Notes: generated by a model not told the origin, from the letters alone. Counted from the stretch's first letter, positions 42,260-51,743 are shown. The stretch: 58,642 nt of DNA from Ruixingdingia sedimenti (GCF_031432425.1 NZ_JAVKPH010000025.1:1-58642), one strand, 5' to 3'. Numbers and translations are program-made.

Positions 42260-43140
42260 AGAGCCTCGACCCTGACCTGCGGGCCCATCTCGACGAGGGC
42301 ACGACCACACTCGCCTGGTGCTGGCGGATCACGCGCGCCGACGCAGTGAGCTTCGGCTTCACCGACCACGACCGGACGCTCGCCTTCGATGGCACCGACT
42401 TCGAGCCCGAGAGCGGGCTGACGGCCTCCGAGGTCCGTTCCGGCTCGGACCTGTCCGTCGATGCGCAGGACGCCGAAGGCGTGCTGACCTCCGACCGGAT
42501 TACCGAGACCGACATCATGGACGGCCGCTGGGACAACGCGGAGGTCGAAGTCTGGCGGGTGAACTGGGCCGCCACCAGCCAGCGCGTGCTGATGCGGCGC
42601 GGCGCCATCGGCCAGATCCGGCGCGGGCGGCTCGCCTTCGTCGCCGAGGTGCGCTCGCTTGCCCATGTGCTCGGCCAGACAGTCGGGCGCACCTTTCAGG
42701 CGACCTGCGACGCGGCGCTCGGCGACGCGCGCTGCGGCGTCGATCTGGAGGATACGGCCTACAAGGGCACGGGCGCGGTGATCGACATTTTGCGCGACCG
42801 GGCCTTCACCGCCTCGGGGCTGGGCACATTCACGTCCGGCTGGTTCACCTTCGGCACGCTGGACTGGACGAGCGGCGCGAACGCTGGGCGGCGCACCGAA
42901 GTACTGGGCCATGACGTCACGGATGGCATCGCCGTGCTGACCCTGCTCGAAGCGCCGGTGCGTGCGATCATCGAGAGCGACGCCTTCACCATCCGCGCGG
43001 GCTGCGACAAGCGCATGGAGACCTGCGGCGCCAAGTTCGCCAACACCGTCAACTTCCGCGGCTTCCCGCACATCCCCGGCCAGGACGCGGTCCTGCGCTA
43101 CGCCACCAAGGATGGCGGCCACGAGGGGTCCGTGCTGTGA
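42256..43140 (+). CDS. DUF2163 tail protein (GTA gp13-like)
   Basis: A 294-residue protein. MKSLDPDLRAHLDEGTTTLAWCWRI and FTDHDRTLAFDG, then LGDARCGVDL and CDKRMETCGAKFANTVNFRGFP fit the DUF2163/phage BR0599 family, gp13 of gene transfer agents. The cysteine set may bind an iron-sulfur cluster or metal at the tail tip. Start at ATG 42256 overlaps the DUF2460 stop; its own stop overlaps the next start. Confidence 0.85.
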   Translation: MKSLDPDLRAHLDEGTTTLAWCWRITRADAVSFGFTDHDRTLAFDGTDFEPESGLTASEVRSGSDLSVDAQDAEGVLTSDRITETDIMDGRWDNAEVEVWRVNWAATSQRVLMRRGAIGQIRRGRLAFVAEVRSLAHVLGQTVGRTFQATCDAALGDARCGVDLEDTAYKGTGAVIDILRDRAFTASGLGTFTSGWFTFGTLDWTSGANAGRRTEVLGHDVTDGIAVLTLLEAPVRAIIESDAFTIRAGCDKRMETCGAKFANTVNFRGFPHIPGQDAVLRYATKDGGHEGSVL

Positions 43141-43583
43141 CGCACCCCCCCGCATTGGCCGACCCCGCGCGCGTCATCGCCATCGCGCGGGCCTGGCTTG
43201 GCACGCCCTATCACGACCAGGCGAGCCTGCGCGGCGTGGGCTGCGACTGCCTCGGCCTCGCCCGCGGCGTCTGGCGCGAGGTCGTCGGCCCCGAGCCGTT
43301 CCCGATCCCGGCCTACAGCCGGGACTGGGGCGAGACCGGGCCGCGCGAGGTTCTGGCCGAGGGGGCGCGGCGGATGATGATCGAGGTGCCTCCCGTAGAG
43401 GCCGGTCCCGGCGCGCTGGTCCTGTTCCGCATGAAACCGCGCGCCATCGCCAAGCATGTCGGGATCCTGACCGAGCCCGCCACCTTCCTTCATGCCTACG
43501 AGCGGCTCGGCGTGATCGGGGAGCCGCTCACCCCATCCTGGCGGCGGCGCATCGCCTTCGCCTTCCTGTTCCCGCAACGCTGA
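43137..43583 (+). CDS. NlpC/P60 family cell-wall peptidase (GTA gp14-like)
   Basis: A 148-residue protein. GVGCDCLGLARGVW holds the probable nucleophile Cys38, and AKHVGIL supplies the histidine of the NlpC/P60 triad. In gene transfer agents and related phages this tail-tip enzyme opens peptidoglycan during DNA entry. It starts at GTG 43137 as a GTGA overlap with the DUF2163 stop. Confidence 0.85.
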   Translation: MTHPPALADPARVIAIARAWLGTPYHDQASLRGVGCDCLGLARGVWREVVGPEPFPIPAYSRDWGETGPREVLAEGARRMMIEVPPVEAGPGALVLFRMKPRAIAKHVGILTEPATFLHAYERLGVIGEPLTPSWRRRIAFAFLFPQR

Positions 43584-43592
43584 GACCCGGAC

Positions 43593-46500
43593 ATGGCCAC
43601 CCTCGTTCTCGGCGCGGCCGGCGCCGCCATTGGCGGCAGCATCGGCGGCGCGATCCTCGGCGTCAGCGCCGCGACCATCGGCGGCTTCATCGGCTCCAGC
43701 ATCGGCTCGGTCGTCGACAGCTGGATCATCTCGTCGCTGGCGCCCACGCAGCGCATCGAGGGCGCGCGGCTCGACACGCTGCGCATCACCTCGGCCACCG
43801 AGGGCGCGGTCATCCCTCGGCTCTACGGCCGGATGCGGATGGGCGGCAACATCATCTGGGCGACCGATTTCCGCGAGGAGACGAAAACCACCACGCAGGG
43901 CGGTGGCAAGGGCGGCGGGGGCGGCAAGGTCAAGACGACCGAGTATCTGTACTATGCCAGCTTCGCCGTGGCGCTCTGCGAGGGACCGATCACCGGCATC
44001 GGGCGCATCTGGGCCGACGGCAAGCCGATGGACCTCAGCGGCGTCACCTGGCGCTGGTATCCGGGCGACGAGGCGCAGACGGCCGATCCGTTCATCGCCG
44101 CGAAGATGGGCGCGGCCAGCACGCCCGCCTATCGCGGCACCGCCTATGTGGTCTTCGAGGAGCTGGCGCTCTCGACCTATGGCAACCGCCTGCCGCAGCT
44201 CTCCTTCGAGGTGTTCCGGCCGCTCCCCGACCCCGACACCGCCGAGGGGCTGACCCGCGCAGTCACCATGATCCCGGCCTCGGGGGAGTTCACCTACGCC
44301 ACGCAGGCCATCCGCAAGACCGATGGCGGCGCGACGGTACCCGAGAACCTGAACGCGCTGGCCGACTCCACCGACATGGTGGAGGCGCTGGACCGGCTGC
44401 AGGCTATGGCCCCGGCGGTCGAGAGCGTCAGCCTCGTCGTCGCCTGGTTCGGCGACGACCTGCGCGCGGGATCCTGCAAGGTGCGGCCGGGCGTCGAGGT
44501 CTCGGCCAAATCCACCACGCCCGCCAGCTGGTCGGTGAACGGCGTCAACCGCGCCAATGCCTTCCTCGTCAGCCGCGACGATCAGGATCGCCCGGTCTAC
44601 GGCGGCACGCCGTCGGACTTCGCCGTCGTGCAGGCGATCCATGAGATGAAGGCACGCGGACTGCGCGTGACCTTCTACCCGTTCATCCTGATGGACGTGC
44701 CGCCCGGCAACAGCCTGCCGAACCCGTATTCCGACAACGCCGCCGAGACGGGCCAGCCTGCCTTCCCCTGGCGGGGCCGAATCACCTGTTCTCCGGCTGC
44801 GGGCTTCGCCGGGACCGTGGACAAGACCGCTACGGCCGCAAGCCAGGTCGCCGCGCTGTTCGGCGCAGCCACGCCCGCGAGCTTCATCGTCTCGGGCGAG
44901 AGCGTCAGCTGGACAGGCACGCCCGGCGACTGGGGCCTGCGCCGCATGGTGCTGCACTACGCCCATCTCTGTGCCGCGGCGGGCGGGGTCGATGCCTTCC
45001 TGATCGGCACCGAGATGCCGGGGCTGACCACGATCCGCTCGGGCGCCAGCACCTATCCCGCCGTGCAGGCCTATCGAGACCTGCTCGCGGATGTGCGCTC
45101 GATCCTCGGGTCCGGGACGAAGATCGGCTATGCCGCCGACTGGTCGGAATACTTCGGGCACCAGCCGGGAGACGGCTCGGGCGACGTGTTCTTTCACCTC
45201 GATCCGCTCTGGGCCGATCCGGAGATCGATTTCGTCGGGATCGACAACTACATGCCGCTGTCGGACTGGCGCGACGGCTTCGAACATGCCGACGCGGCCG
45301 AGGGCTGGCCCGCGATCTACGACCGAGCCTACCTGCAGGGGAACATCGCGGGCGGCGAAGGCTTCGACTGGTTCTACGCCAGCGCCGCCGACCGAAGCGC
45401 GCAGGTCCGCACGCCGATCAGTGACGGAGCGGCGGCCAAGCCGTGGGTCTTCCGCTACAAGGATCTGCGCGCATGGTGGTCGAACGCGCATTACGACCGT
45501 CCGGGCGGGGTGGAGAGCGGGACACCGACGGCGTGGGCTCCGCAATCCAAGCCGATCTGGTTCACCGAGCTCGGCTGCCCGGCAATCGACCGGGGCACGA
45601 ACCAGCCGAACGTCTTCTTCGACCCGAAATCGTCCGAGAGCTTCACGCCGCATTTCTCGCGGGGCTGGCGCGATGACGCGATCCAGCGCGCCTATCTCGA
45701 GGCGACGTATCTCTGGTGGGGCGACGCGGCGAACAACCCGGTGTCCTCGGTCTACGGCGGCCGGATGGTGCACGTCCCCGAATGCGCCGCCTGGACCTGG
45801 GACGCGCGGCCCTATCCGTTCTTCCCGGCGCTGACCGACGTCTGGACGGACGGGGCGAACTGGCGGCTCGGCCACTGGCTGACCGGCCGTCTCGGCGCGG
45901 TGTCGCTGGCAGCGCTTGTACGGCACCTCTGCCTGCGCGCCGGGCTACCCGAGTCCCGGATTGACGTCACCGGGCTTTGGGGCGCGGTGGAGGGATACGC
46001 CATCACGGCGCTCGAAAGCCCGCGTGCCTCGATCACTACGCTGTCGCGCCACTTCGGCTTCGACGCCGTGGAGACCGAGGGCGTCATTCGCTTCATCATG
46101 CGCGGGCGAGCCTCCGTCGCGACCCTCGCGCCCGACGATCTGGTAGCCGCCCGCGAGGGCGACCTGCTGGAACTGACCCGCGGCCAGGAGACCGAACTGC
46201 CTCAAGCGCTGAAGTGGCAGGTCGCGCGTGCCGACGAGGATTACGACGCGGCCCTCGTCGAGGCGCGGCGGATCACCGTGGACACGACGCGCGTCGCGTC
46301 CGAGTCCTTCCCGATGGCCGTGCCGCCCGAGGAGGCCGAGCGCCGCTGCCGCCGTGCCCTGATGGAGGCGTGGGTGGGGCGCGAGACGGCGGCGTTCCGC
46401 CTGCCGCCCTCGCGGCTCGCGCTCGATCCTGGCGACGCGATCCGACTGGAGCATGACGGGCGGATGGTCGATCTGCGGCTCGTCTCCATCGCCGACTCTG

Positions 46501-47558
46501 ATGCCCGCGGCATCGAGGCTGTCCGCCAGGACCGGGCGAGTTATGACCTGCCGCCCGGCGATCCCCGCGCGGCGTCGCTGACGCGGGCGGTCGTGTTCGG
46601 CGCTCCGGATGCGGTACTGATGGACCTGCCGCAGTTGACCGAGGACCAGCCGGCGCACAGGCCGCTGGTCGCAGCGCACGCGGTTCCCTGGCCCGGCGAG
46701 ATGGCGGTGTTCCGCAGCCCCTCCACGGATGGCTTCGAACTGCTGGCCACGTTCGGCAGCCGCGCCCGGATCGGGGCGCTGGTCTCGGACCTCTACGCGG
46801 GCCCCACCTCGCGCTTCGATCTCGGCAATGCGCTGGTGGTCGATCTGCTGACCGGTACGCTGGAGAGCGTCACGGATCTTACGCTGTTCGGAGGCGCCAA
46901 CGTGCTGGCCATCAAGAGCACGCCCGGCGTCTGGGAGATCGTGCAGGCGGGCGCGGCGGAGCTTCTGGCGCCCGGCCGGTATCGGCTGACCCGGCTCCTG
47001 CGCGGCCAGCGCGGCACCGAGGGCGCCATGGGCAATCCGACGCCCGCTGGCGCGCGGGTGGTGGTGCTCGACGACAGCCTTTCCTCGCTGCCGATCGCCG
47101 AAGCCGATCTCGGCATCCCGTGGAACTGGCGCATCGGTCCAGCCAGCCGCCCGGTGAACGACGAGACCTATGTCGCGCAGGCCTTAACGCCGGTGGGCGT
47201 GGGGCTGCGGCCGTTCTCCGTCGGCCATGTCGAGCAACCGTGGCGCAGGCCTAGCACGCCCGGCGATCTGACGATCCGCTGGACGCGACGATCCCGCGCG
47301 CTCGCGGCCGACAGCTGGGGCGGGCTCGAGGTTCCGCTGGCCGAGGAACTGGAAGCCTACGAGGTGGAGATCTTCGACGGCGCCGCCGTGAAGCGGGTGC
47401 TGAGCACGTCCACGGCCAACGTGGTCTACACCGCCGCCGCCCAGACCGCCGATTGGGGTGCGCCGCTCGGCTCCGGCGACACGCTCGACATCCGCATCTT
47501 CCAGCTCTCCGCCCTCGTGGGGCGGGGCGCACCCAAGACCGTCACGCTGACACTCTGA
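43593..47558 (+). CDS. Tail tip/host specificity protein (GTA gp15-like)
   Basis: A 1321-residue protein. The N-terminus is a Gly/Ala-rich membrane-like stretch (LVLGAAGAAIGGSIGGAILG), then GARLDTLRITSATEGAVIPRLYGRMRMGGNIIW, the hallmark of gp15 of gene transfer agents, a TIM-barrel-like segment (YAADWSEYFGHQPGDGSGD, FVGIDNYMPLSDW) and a C-terminal part with beta-rich repeats. It is the central fibre or hub for host contact. Length and order match the family. Confidence 0.85.
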   Translation: MATLVLGAAGAAIGGSIGGAILGVSAATIGGFIGSSIGSVVDSWIISSLAPTQRIEGARLDTLRITSATEGAVIPRLYGRMRMGGNIIWATDFREETKTTTQGGGKGGGGGKVKTTEYLYYASFAVALCEGPITGIGRIWADGKPMDLSGVTWRWYPGDEAQTADPFIAAKMGAASTPAYRGTAYVVFEELALSTYGNRLPQLSFEVFRPLPDPDTAEGLTRAVTMIPASGEFTYATQAIRKTDGGATVPENLNALADSTDMVEALDRLQAMAPAVESVSLVVAWFGDDLRAGSCKVRPGVEVSAKSTTPASWSVNGVNRANAFLVSRDDQDRPVYGGTPSDFAVVQAIHEMKARGLRVTFYPFILMDVPPGNSLPNPYSDNAAETGQPAFPWRGRITCSPAAGFAGTVDKTATAASQVAALFGAATPASFIVSGESVSWTGTPGDWGLRRMVLHYAHLCAAAGGVDAFLIGTEMPGLTTIRSGASTYPAVQAYRDLLADVRSILGSGTKIGYAADWSEYFGHQPGDGSGDVFFHLDPLWADPEIDFVGIDNYMPLSDWRDGFEHADAAEGWPAIYDRAYLQGNIAGGEGFDWFYASAADRSAQVRTPISDGAAAKPWVFRYKDLRAWWSNAHYDRPGGVESGTPTAWAPQSKPIWFTELGCPAIDRGTNQPNVFFDPKSSESFTPHFSRGWRDDAIQRAYLEATYLWWGDAANNPVSSVYGGRMVHVPECAAWTWDARPYPFFPALTDVWTDGANWRLGHWLTGRLGAVSLAALVRHLCLRAGLPESRIDVTGLWGAVEGYAITALESPRASITTLSRHFGFDAVETEGVIRFIMRGRASVATLAPDDLVAAREGDLLELTRGQETELPQALKWQVARADEDYDAALVEARRITVDTTRVASESFPMAVPPEEAERRCRRALMEAWVGRETAAFRLPPSRLALDPGDAIRLEHDGRMVDLRLVSIADSDARGIEAVRQDRASYDLPPGDPRAASLTRAVVFGAPDAVLMDLPQLTEDQPAHRPLVAAHAVPWPGEMAVFRSPSTDGFELLATFGSRARIGALVSDLYAGPTSRFDLGNALVVDLLTGTLESVTDLTLFGGANVLAIKSTPGVWEIVQAGAAELLAPGRYRLTRLLRGQRGTEGAMGNPTPAGARVVVLDDSLSSLPIAEADLGIPWNWRIGPASRPVNDETYVAQALTPVGVGLRPFSVGHVEQPWRRPSTPGDLTIRWTRRSRALAADSWGGLEVPLAEELEAYEVEIFDGAAVKRVLSTSTANVVYTAAAQTADWGAPLGSGDTLDIRIFQLSALVGRGAPKTVTLTL

Positions 47559-47568
47559 AGGCCATACC

Positions 47569-48645
47569 ATGTCCGATGCCACGACCCATCTCCTGCTGCC
47601 CTACATCCTGGCGGCGCAGGCCCAGAAGCACGTCACCCACAACGAGGCGTTGCGGATCCTCGACGGGCTCGTGCAGCTTTCCGTCCTGGACCGGGACCTG
47701 ACCGCGCCGCCGGGCAGCCCCGTCGATGGCGACCGCTACATCGTCGGCTCGGGCGCGACCGGGGACTGGGCGGGCTGGGACCTGAACGTCGCGCTCTGGA
47801 CCGATGGCGCGTGGCTGCGTCTGCCACCCCGGACCGGCTGGCGCGCTTGGGTCGAGGACGAGGGCTTGTTGCTGGTCTACGACGGCGCGGACTGGGTCGG
47901 AACCACCCCAGCCGCGCTACAGAACCTCGCACTCCTGGGGCTCGGCACGACGGCGGATGCGTCGAACCCGTTCTCGGCCAAGCTGAACGCCGCGCTCTGG
48001 ACCGCCAGGACCGTGGCGGAGGGCGGGACCGGCGGTCTGTTCTACACAATGAACAAGGAGGCCGCGGGCGACGATCTCGGGCTGACGCTGCAGACCGGCT
48101 TCGTGACCAAGGCGCTGGTGGGGCTCTTTGGCTCCGACCGCTTCCGCCTCGCGGTCTCCGCCGACGGCAGCACCTTCTTCGACGGGCTCAGCGTCGACAA
48201 CGCCACCGGCATCGTCGATCAGCCCCGGCTGCCGCGGTTCAAGGCATACACGAACTACGACAACTACGTCGGCGTCGGTACCTGGACGAAGATCGGCCTC
48301 AACAACACCGACTACAACGACCAGGGGGCGTTCGACGCCGCGAACAACCACTTCGTGGCGCCCGTGGACGGCACCTACCTCTTCGGCGCGACGCTGCTCT
48401 ACAAGGTCAACGCCAGCACGTCGGCGCGGATGAGCGGGCGGCTCGTCCTGAACGGCACGACCGAAATCCGCGGCTCCCTAGGCGAAATCTCCGCCACCCA
48501 TGTCTCGCTCGCCACCGCCATCTGGCTGCAGACCATGGTGCAGCTGACTGCGGGCGATACCGTCGAGCTGCAGGGGTATTTCCGGGTCGCGGACGGCTAC
48601 TTCGCCGCCGACCACACCTCCTTCTGGGGCTGCAAGGTCGGCTGA
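47569..48645 (+). CDS. DUF2793 tail protein with C1q-like C-terminus
   Basis: A 358-residue protein. Residues 1-110 are DUF2793 (LLLPYILAAQAQKHVTHNEALRILDGLVQL, then DRYIVG and GWRAWVEDEGLLLVYDG). Residues about 230-358 look like a C1q/TNF-type jelly roll (AANNHFVAPVDGTYLFGATLLYK, then SFWGCKVG at the end). Such modules are common on tail fibres and bind the host. It may be the receptor-binding protein; this is inferred from place and fold. Confidence 0.7.
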   Translation: MSDATTHLLLPYILAAQAQKHVTHNEALRILDGLVQLSVLDRDLTAPPGSPVDGDRYIVGSGATGDWAGWDLNVALWTDGAWLRLPPRTGWRAWVEDEGLLLVYDGADWVGTTPAALQNLALLGLGTTADASNPFSAKLNAALWTARTVAEGGTGGLFYTMNKEAAGDDLGLTLQTGFVTKALVGLFGSDRFRLAVSADGSTFFDGLSVDNATGIVDQPRLPRFKAYTNYDNYVGVGTWTKIGLNNTDYNDQGAFDAANNHFVAPVDGTYLFGATLLYKVNASTSARMSGRLVLNGTTEIRGSLGEISATHVSLATAIWLQTMVQLTAGDTVELQGYFRVADGYFAADHTSFWGCKVG

Positions 48646-48664
48646 GCGGCGGAAGGAGGATCCG

Positions 48665-48952
48665 ATGAACCCACCCCGATCCGAGGGCTTCGTGCGCATG
48701 CCGGACGCCGAGTTCGAGGCAATCCTGACGCGGGCGGCCGAGGAAGGCGCGAAGCGCGCGCTCGCCGATGTCGGTCTCGACGGCGACGAGGCCGCGCTCG
48801 ACATCCGCGATCTGCGCTCCCTGGTAGACTGCATCCGGCTGGTGCGCCGCACCGCCGTGCAGACAGCCGTCCATCTGATCACCACCGGCGTCCTGCTGGC
48901 GCTGCTCGCCGGCATCGCGCTGAAGCTGAAGATCTTCGGCGGCAGTCCATAG
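48665..48952 (+). CDS. DUF6127-type membrane protein, possible holin-region gene
   Basis: A 95-residue protein with an acidic helical N-terminus and one hydrophobic segment (TAVHLITTGVLLALLAGIALKL) close to the C-terminus. GGAGG stands before the ATG. DUF6127 genes often lie next to lysis genes in such prophages. It could be a holin or a regulator of one, but the evidence is only the transmembrane segment and the position. Confidence 0.65.
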   Translation: MNPPRSEGFVRMPDAEFEAILTRAAEEGAKRALADVGLDGDEAALDIRDLRSLVDCIRLVRRTAVQTAVHLITTGVLLALLAGIALKLKIFGGSP

Positions 48953-48986
48953 CCGCTGCCGATTCCCATTCATCAACCGGCCATGA

Positions 48987-49056
48987 CCCGCCCTCGGGGC
49001 GGGGTGAGCCGCGGCCTGCCTGGAGGGCAGGCGCAAAGGTCCAGTGGACCTTTGCG
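48987..49056. repeat. Three consecutive hairpins before the endolysin gene
   Basis: CCCGCCC/GGGCGGG (48987-49003), GCCTGCC/GGCAGGC (49014-49032) and an 11-base stem CGCAAAGGTCC/GGACCTTTGCG (49032-49056) with a three-base loop follow each other. The third resembles a palindrome seen repeatedly in rhodobacterial genomes. Together they may stop late transcription from running on or control lysis timing. Intergenic DNA spans 48953-49113. Confidence 0.5.
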
Positions 49057-49113
49057 AGCGGCAAACGCCCCGAGCTCTGCGAGGGGCCGGGCATTCGTTT
49101 CCGGAGGATCCCC

Positions 49114-49788
49114 ATGACCACGACCTTCTACCATCACTGGCGCGACGTGCCCGCGAGCGCCTGGCGCTGGCCGAACTTCAGCCCGGCCGAGATCGCCTGC
49201 CGCGGCACCGGCAAGCTGCTGATCAACGAGCCCGCGCTCGACAAGCTCCAGGCGCTGCGCGATCGGCTTGGCAAGCCCCTCATCGTCCGTTCGGCCTATC
49301 GCAGCCCCGAGCACAATCGCGCCGTCGGCGGGGCCCCGGCCTCGAAGCACATGCAGGGCACGGCCTTCGACATCGCCATGGCGAATCATGATCCGGTCGC
49401 CTTCGAGGCAGCCGCGCGCGAGGTCGGCTTCCTCGGCTTAGGTTTCTACCCGCGCTCGGGCTTCATGCATATCGATCTCGGCCCGGCGCGTCAGTGGGGC
49501 GAGCGCTTCCCCGAGTGCCCAGTGCCCTTCGCGGCCGAAGCCCCGCCGGCGCGCGAGGTCTTGGCGCAGAGTCGAACCATGAAGGGCAGTGGCGCGGCGG
49601 GTGTCGCGACGCTCGGAGCGGCCGGAGTCGAGGTGGCACAGCAGGTGCTCACCGAGACGCAGACCGCGATCCTGCCGCTCGTGCCGTATCTAGACGCCCT
49701 GCGCTGGCTGTTCATCGCCGTGGCGCTCGGCGGCATCGCGGTCACGATCTACGCCCGGCTCGATGACTGGAAGCGGGGGCGGCGGTGA
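49114..49788 (+). CDS. Peptidase M15-type endolysin with C-terminal membrane segment
   Basis: A 224-residue protein. The zinc site of M15 peptidases is visible: His79 and Asp86 in SKHMQGTAFDIAM, and His119 in GFMHIDLG. It should cut the peptide stem of peptidoglycan. A C-terminal hydrophobic stretch (WLFIAVALGGIAVTIYA, about 197-213) with a basic tail anchors it in the membrane or links it to holin-like action. CCGGAGGA precedes the ATG. Its stop forms GTGA with the next start. Confidence 0.85.
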   Translation: MTTTFYHHWRDVPASAWRWPNFSPAEIACRGTGKLLINEPALDKLQALRDRLGKPLIVRSAYRSPEHNRAVGGAPASKHMQGTAFDIAMANHDPVAFEAAAREVGFLGLGFYPRSGFMHIDLGPARQWGERFPECPVPFAAEAPPAREVLAQSRTMKGSGAAGVATLGAAGVEVAQQVLTETQTAILPLVPYLDALRWLFIAVALGGIAVTIYARLDDWKRGRR

Positions 49789-50075
49789 TCTCCGGGCTCA
49801 TCGCCACGCTCGCCGGATCGGCATGGGCGCGCACGGCGCTCCGCTACAACGTCATCGCGCTGGCAGTGCTCCTGTTCCTGCTTTCGCTTCGGCGGTCCGG
49901 CGAGCGTGCTGGCCGCCTCGCCGAGCGCCTTGAAACCACGGAGAAGGCCAATGACGTCCAACGTCGGATGCTGGAAGCGGCGGCGCGTCGCCCTCGCTTT
50001 CGCGACGATCTCGCTGACAGGCTGCGCGACGGTGACCCACATTCTCCAAGTAAGTCGCTGATTTCGCTGTCGTAA
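49785..50075 (+). CDS. i-spanin-like protein (Rz), 3' end cut by an IS
   Basis: A 96-residue frame starting at GTG 49785. It has an N-terminal membrane anchor (VIALAVLLFLLSLRRSG) and a coiled-coil periplasmic part (RLAERLETTEKANDVQRRMLEAAARR), as inner-membrane spanins do. Phage sequence ends near 50048; the last residues (about 8) and the stop come from the IS1380-family element. The other-frame gene at 49951 overlaps it, as in lambda. Confidence 0.7.
   Translation: MISGLIATLAGSAWARTALRYNVIALAVLLFLLSLRRSGERAGRLAERLETTEKANDVQRRMLEAAARRPRFRDDLADRLRDGDPHSPSKSLISLS
49951..50061 (+). pseudogene. o-spanin (Rz1) N-terminal fragment, nested in Rz
   Basis: In the +1 frame of Rz, ATG 49951 (GGAGAAGG upstream) opens MTSNVGCWKRRRVALAFATI, with the lipobox LTGC at 22-25. 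This is an outer-membrane lipoprotein spanin embedded in Rz, as in lambda. After about 33 residues it runs into the insertion sequence and stops at 50059-50061. A likely tail of the same kind of gene is at 54838-54998. Too short for the usual frame listing. Confidence 0.65.
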
Positions 50076-51672
50076 TCGTGATATTTCGCATATAAATCAT
50101 GGCGTTGACGGCTGCGAGGGGCGCGTTTCATGGATCACCTGGAGGGTGCGGGCTTGGCGCGGGGAGATCGGGTTGATTTCGACCGCCGTGTGCGTCTGGA
50201 GTTCCGTGGTGCGCAGATCAGTTCAGACGGTGGCCTGCTGGTGATGCGCGAGCTTGATGACGTGCTCGGCCTGTCCAATCTGGCGTCGGAGGCGCTGCGA
50301 GACAGCCGCACCGGGAAGAACACGCTCCATCGGCTTGACGGATTGTTCCGGCAATCGGTGTTCGGACGACTGGCCGGATACGAGGATGTGAACGATGCCG
50401 ACCGCTTGGCCCTCGATCCCGTGATGCGTCAGGTCGTTGGCGGCAGGGCCGTCGAGGCGCAAGCTGCTTCGGCATCGCAGATGGGACGGTTCGAGACCGA
50501 GACGCTGGCTCTGGCCGCGAACCGGGCGGCGCTGGCCGATCTGAACGGCCAATGGATCGACCGGTTCCATGACCGCAACGGGTTGAAATACATCGTGCTG
50601 GACATGGACAGCTCGGTCAGCCCCACCCACGGCGATCAGGAAGGTGCTGCCTGGAACGGGCATTTCGACTGCACCTGCTATCACCCCATCTTCTTGTTCA
50701 ACCAGTTTGGCATGCTGGAGCGCTGCGCCCTGCGTAACGGCAATGTCCACAGCGCCGATGGCTGGCGGGATGTCCTTGATCCCGTCATTGCCCGATATGC
50801 TGGCCGCGACCTTGGTGGACGCTTCTTCCGGGCCGACGCTGCCTACGCGATCCCCGCGATCTATATGCGGCTGGAAGAAGCCAGGTTCTTCTACGCCATC
50901 CGTCTGCCCGCCAACGCCGTCTTGCGCGAGAAGATCGCGCATCGGCTGACACGGCCCGTGGGACGGCCTTCGCTGACCAAGGTCAAACGGTTCTTCGAGG
51001 ACTTCGAGTATCAGGCGGCGTCCTGGGACAAGCCGCGCCGCGTCATCGCCAAGATCGAATGGCATCCGGGCGAGCTGTTCCCCAAAGTCGGCTTCATCGT
51101 CACCAACCTGCCGATGGAGCCAGACTGGGTGGTGAGGTTCTACAACCAGCGCGGCACCGCAGAGCAGCACATCAAGGAAGGCAAATATGCCTTTCGCTGG
51201 ACGCGGCTGTCATGCCGGAAGTTCCGGCACAACGAGGTGCGGCTGCAACTGCACGCGCTGGCCTACAACCTGGCAACCTTCCTGCGCTGCATCGAACTGC
51301 CCGAGGCCATGGCGGACTGGTCGTTGACCAGCCTGCAACTCAAGCTGATCAAGATCGGCGCCCGCGTCGTCCGCCACGCCCGCGCCATTACCTTCCAGTT
51401 GGCCGAGGTCGCCGTCACCGGCCCGATGGTGCGGGCCGTCCTTGCCGCCATCCGCCGTCTTCGAACGCCTCCGTCATGCGCATGACCACGATCCATGCCC
51501 AAGCTGAACGAAAGCGGCAGGACAGGTCCGTCTGCCGCGCGGAAAAGCGGCTCTGCCGGGCCAGAATGCTGCGGGTTCGAGGCTTGATCCACCCGACTTC
51601 GGCCGTTTGCGCGACGACAGACACCGCTCGGGGCGCTGAACGCTTGCCCAGCGAGCAAAATCAGGCGATCTT
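50049..51672 (+). mobile_element. IS1380-family insertion sequence
   Basis: The left terminus near 50049 reads AAGTCGCTGATTTCGCT and the right one, read inward on the minus strand from 51672, AAGATCGCCTGATTTTGCT: imperfect inverted repeats around the IS1380-type transposase gene. Exact ends and target duplication could not be fixed. It separates the prophage lysis genes from chromosomal fragments and may have caused or followed the rearrangement. Confidence 0.65.
50130..51485 (+). CDS. IS1380-family transposase
   Basis: A 451-residue transposase, full length for the family. DSGLLVMRELDDVLGL-like SSDGGLLVMRELDD near 34-47, LDMDSSVSPTHGDQEGA with catalytic aspartates, FFRADAAYA and YNQRGTAEQHIKEGKYAF carry the DDE residues of the IS1380 group (Asp..Asp..Glu). 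The reading frame is intact, so the element may still be active. Confidence 0.85.
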   Translation: MDHLEGAGLARGDRVDFDRRVRLEFRGAQISSDGGLLVMRELDDVLGLSNLASEALRDSRTGKNTLHRLDGLFRQSVFGRLAGYEDVNDADRLALDPVMRQVVGGRAVEAQAASASQMGRFETETLALAANRAALADLNGQWIDRFHDRNGLKYIVLDMDSSVSPTHGDQEGAAWNGHFDCTCYHPIFLFNQFGMLERCALRNGNVHSADGWRDVLDPVIARYAGRDLGGRFFRADAAYAIPAIYMRLEEARFFYAIRLPANAVLREKIAHRLTRPVGRPSLTKVKRFFEDFEYQAASWDKPRRVIAKIEWHPGELFPKVGFIVTNLPMEPDWVVRFYNQRGTAEQHIKEGKYAFRWTRLSCRKFRHNEVRLQLHALAYNLATFLRCIELPEAMADWSLTSLQLKLIKIGARVVRHARAITFQLAEVAVTGPMVRAVLAAIRRLRTPPSCA

Positions 51673-51743
51673 GAAGTCAAGCGGCAGGCCACTTGGGGAA
51701 TGTCGGAAGACATCGGACAATCAGCGCCAAGGAGGAAACGAGA

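Noticed and set aside
43098..45926. A 942-residue open frame on the minus strand
   Set aside because: It lies wholly antisense to the tail tip gene. Its composition is typical of a high-GC shadow frame and it has no domain pattern.
41633..47558. The window as a gene transfer agent cluster
   Set aside because: Only the tail tip genes are GTA-like. The head genes are lambda-type and integrase, replication and lysis genes are present, so this is a prophage.
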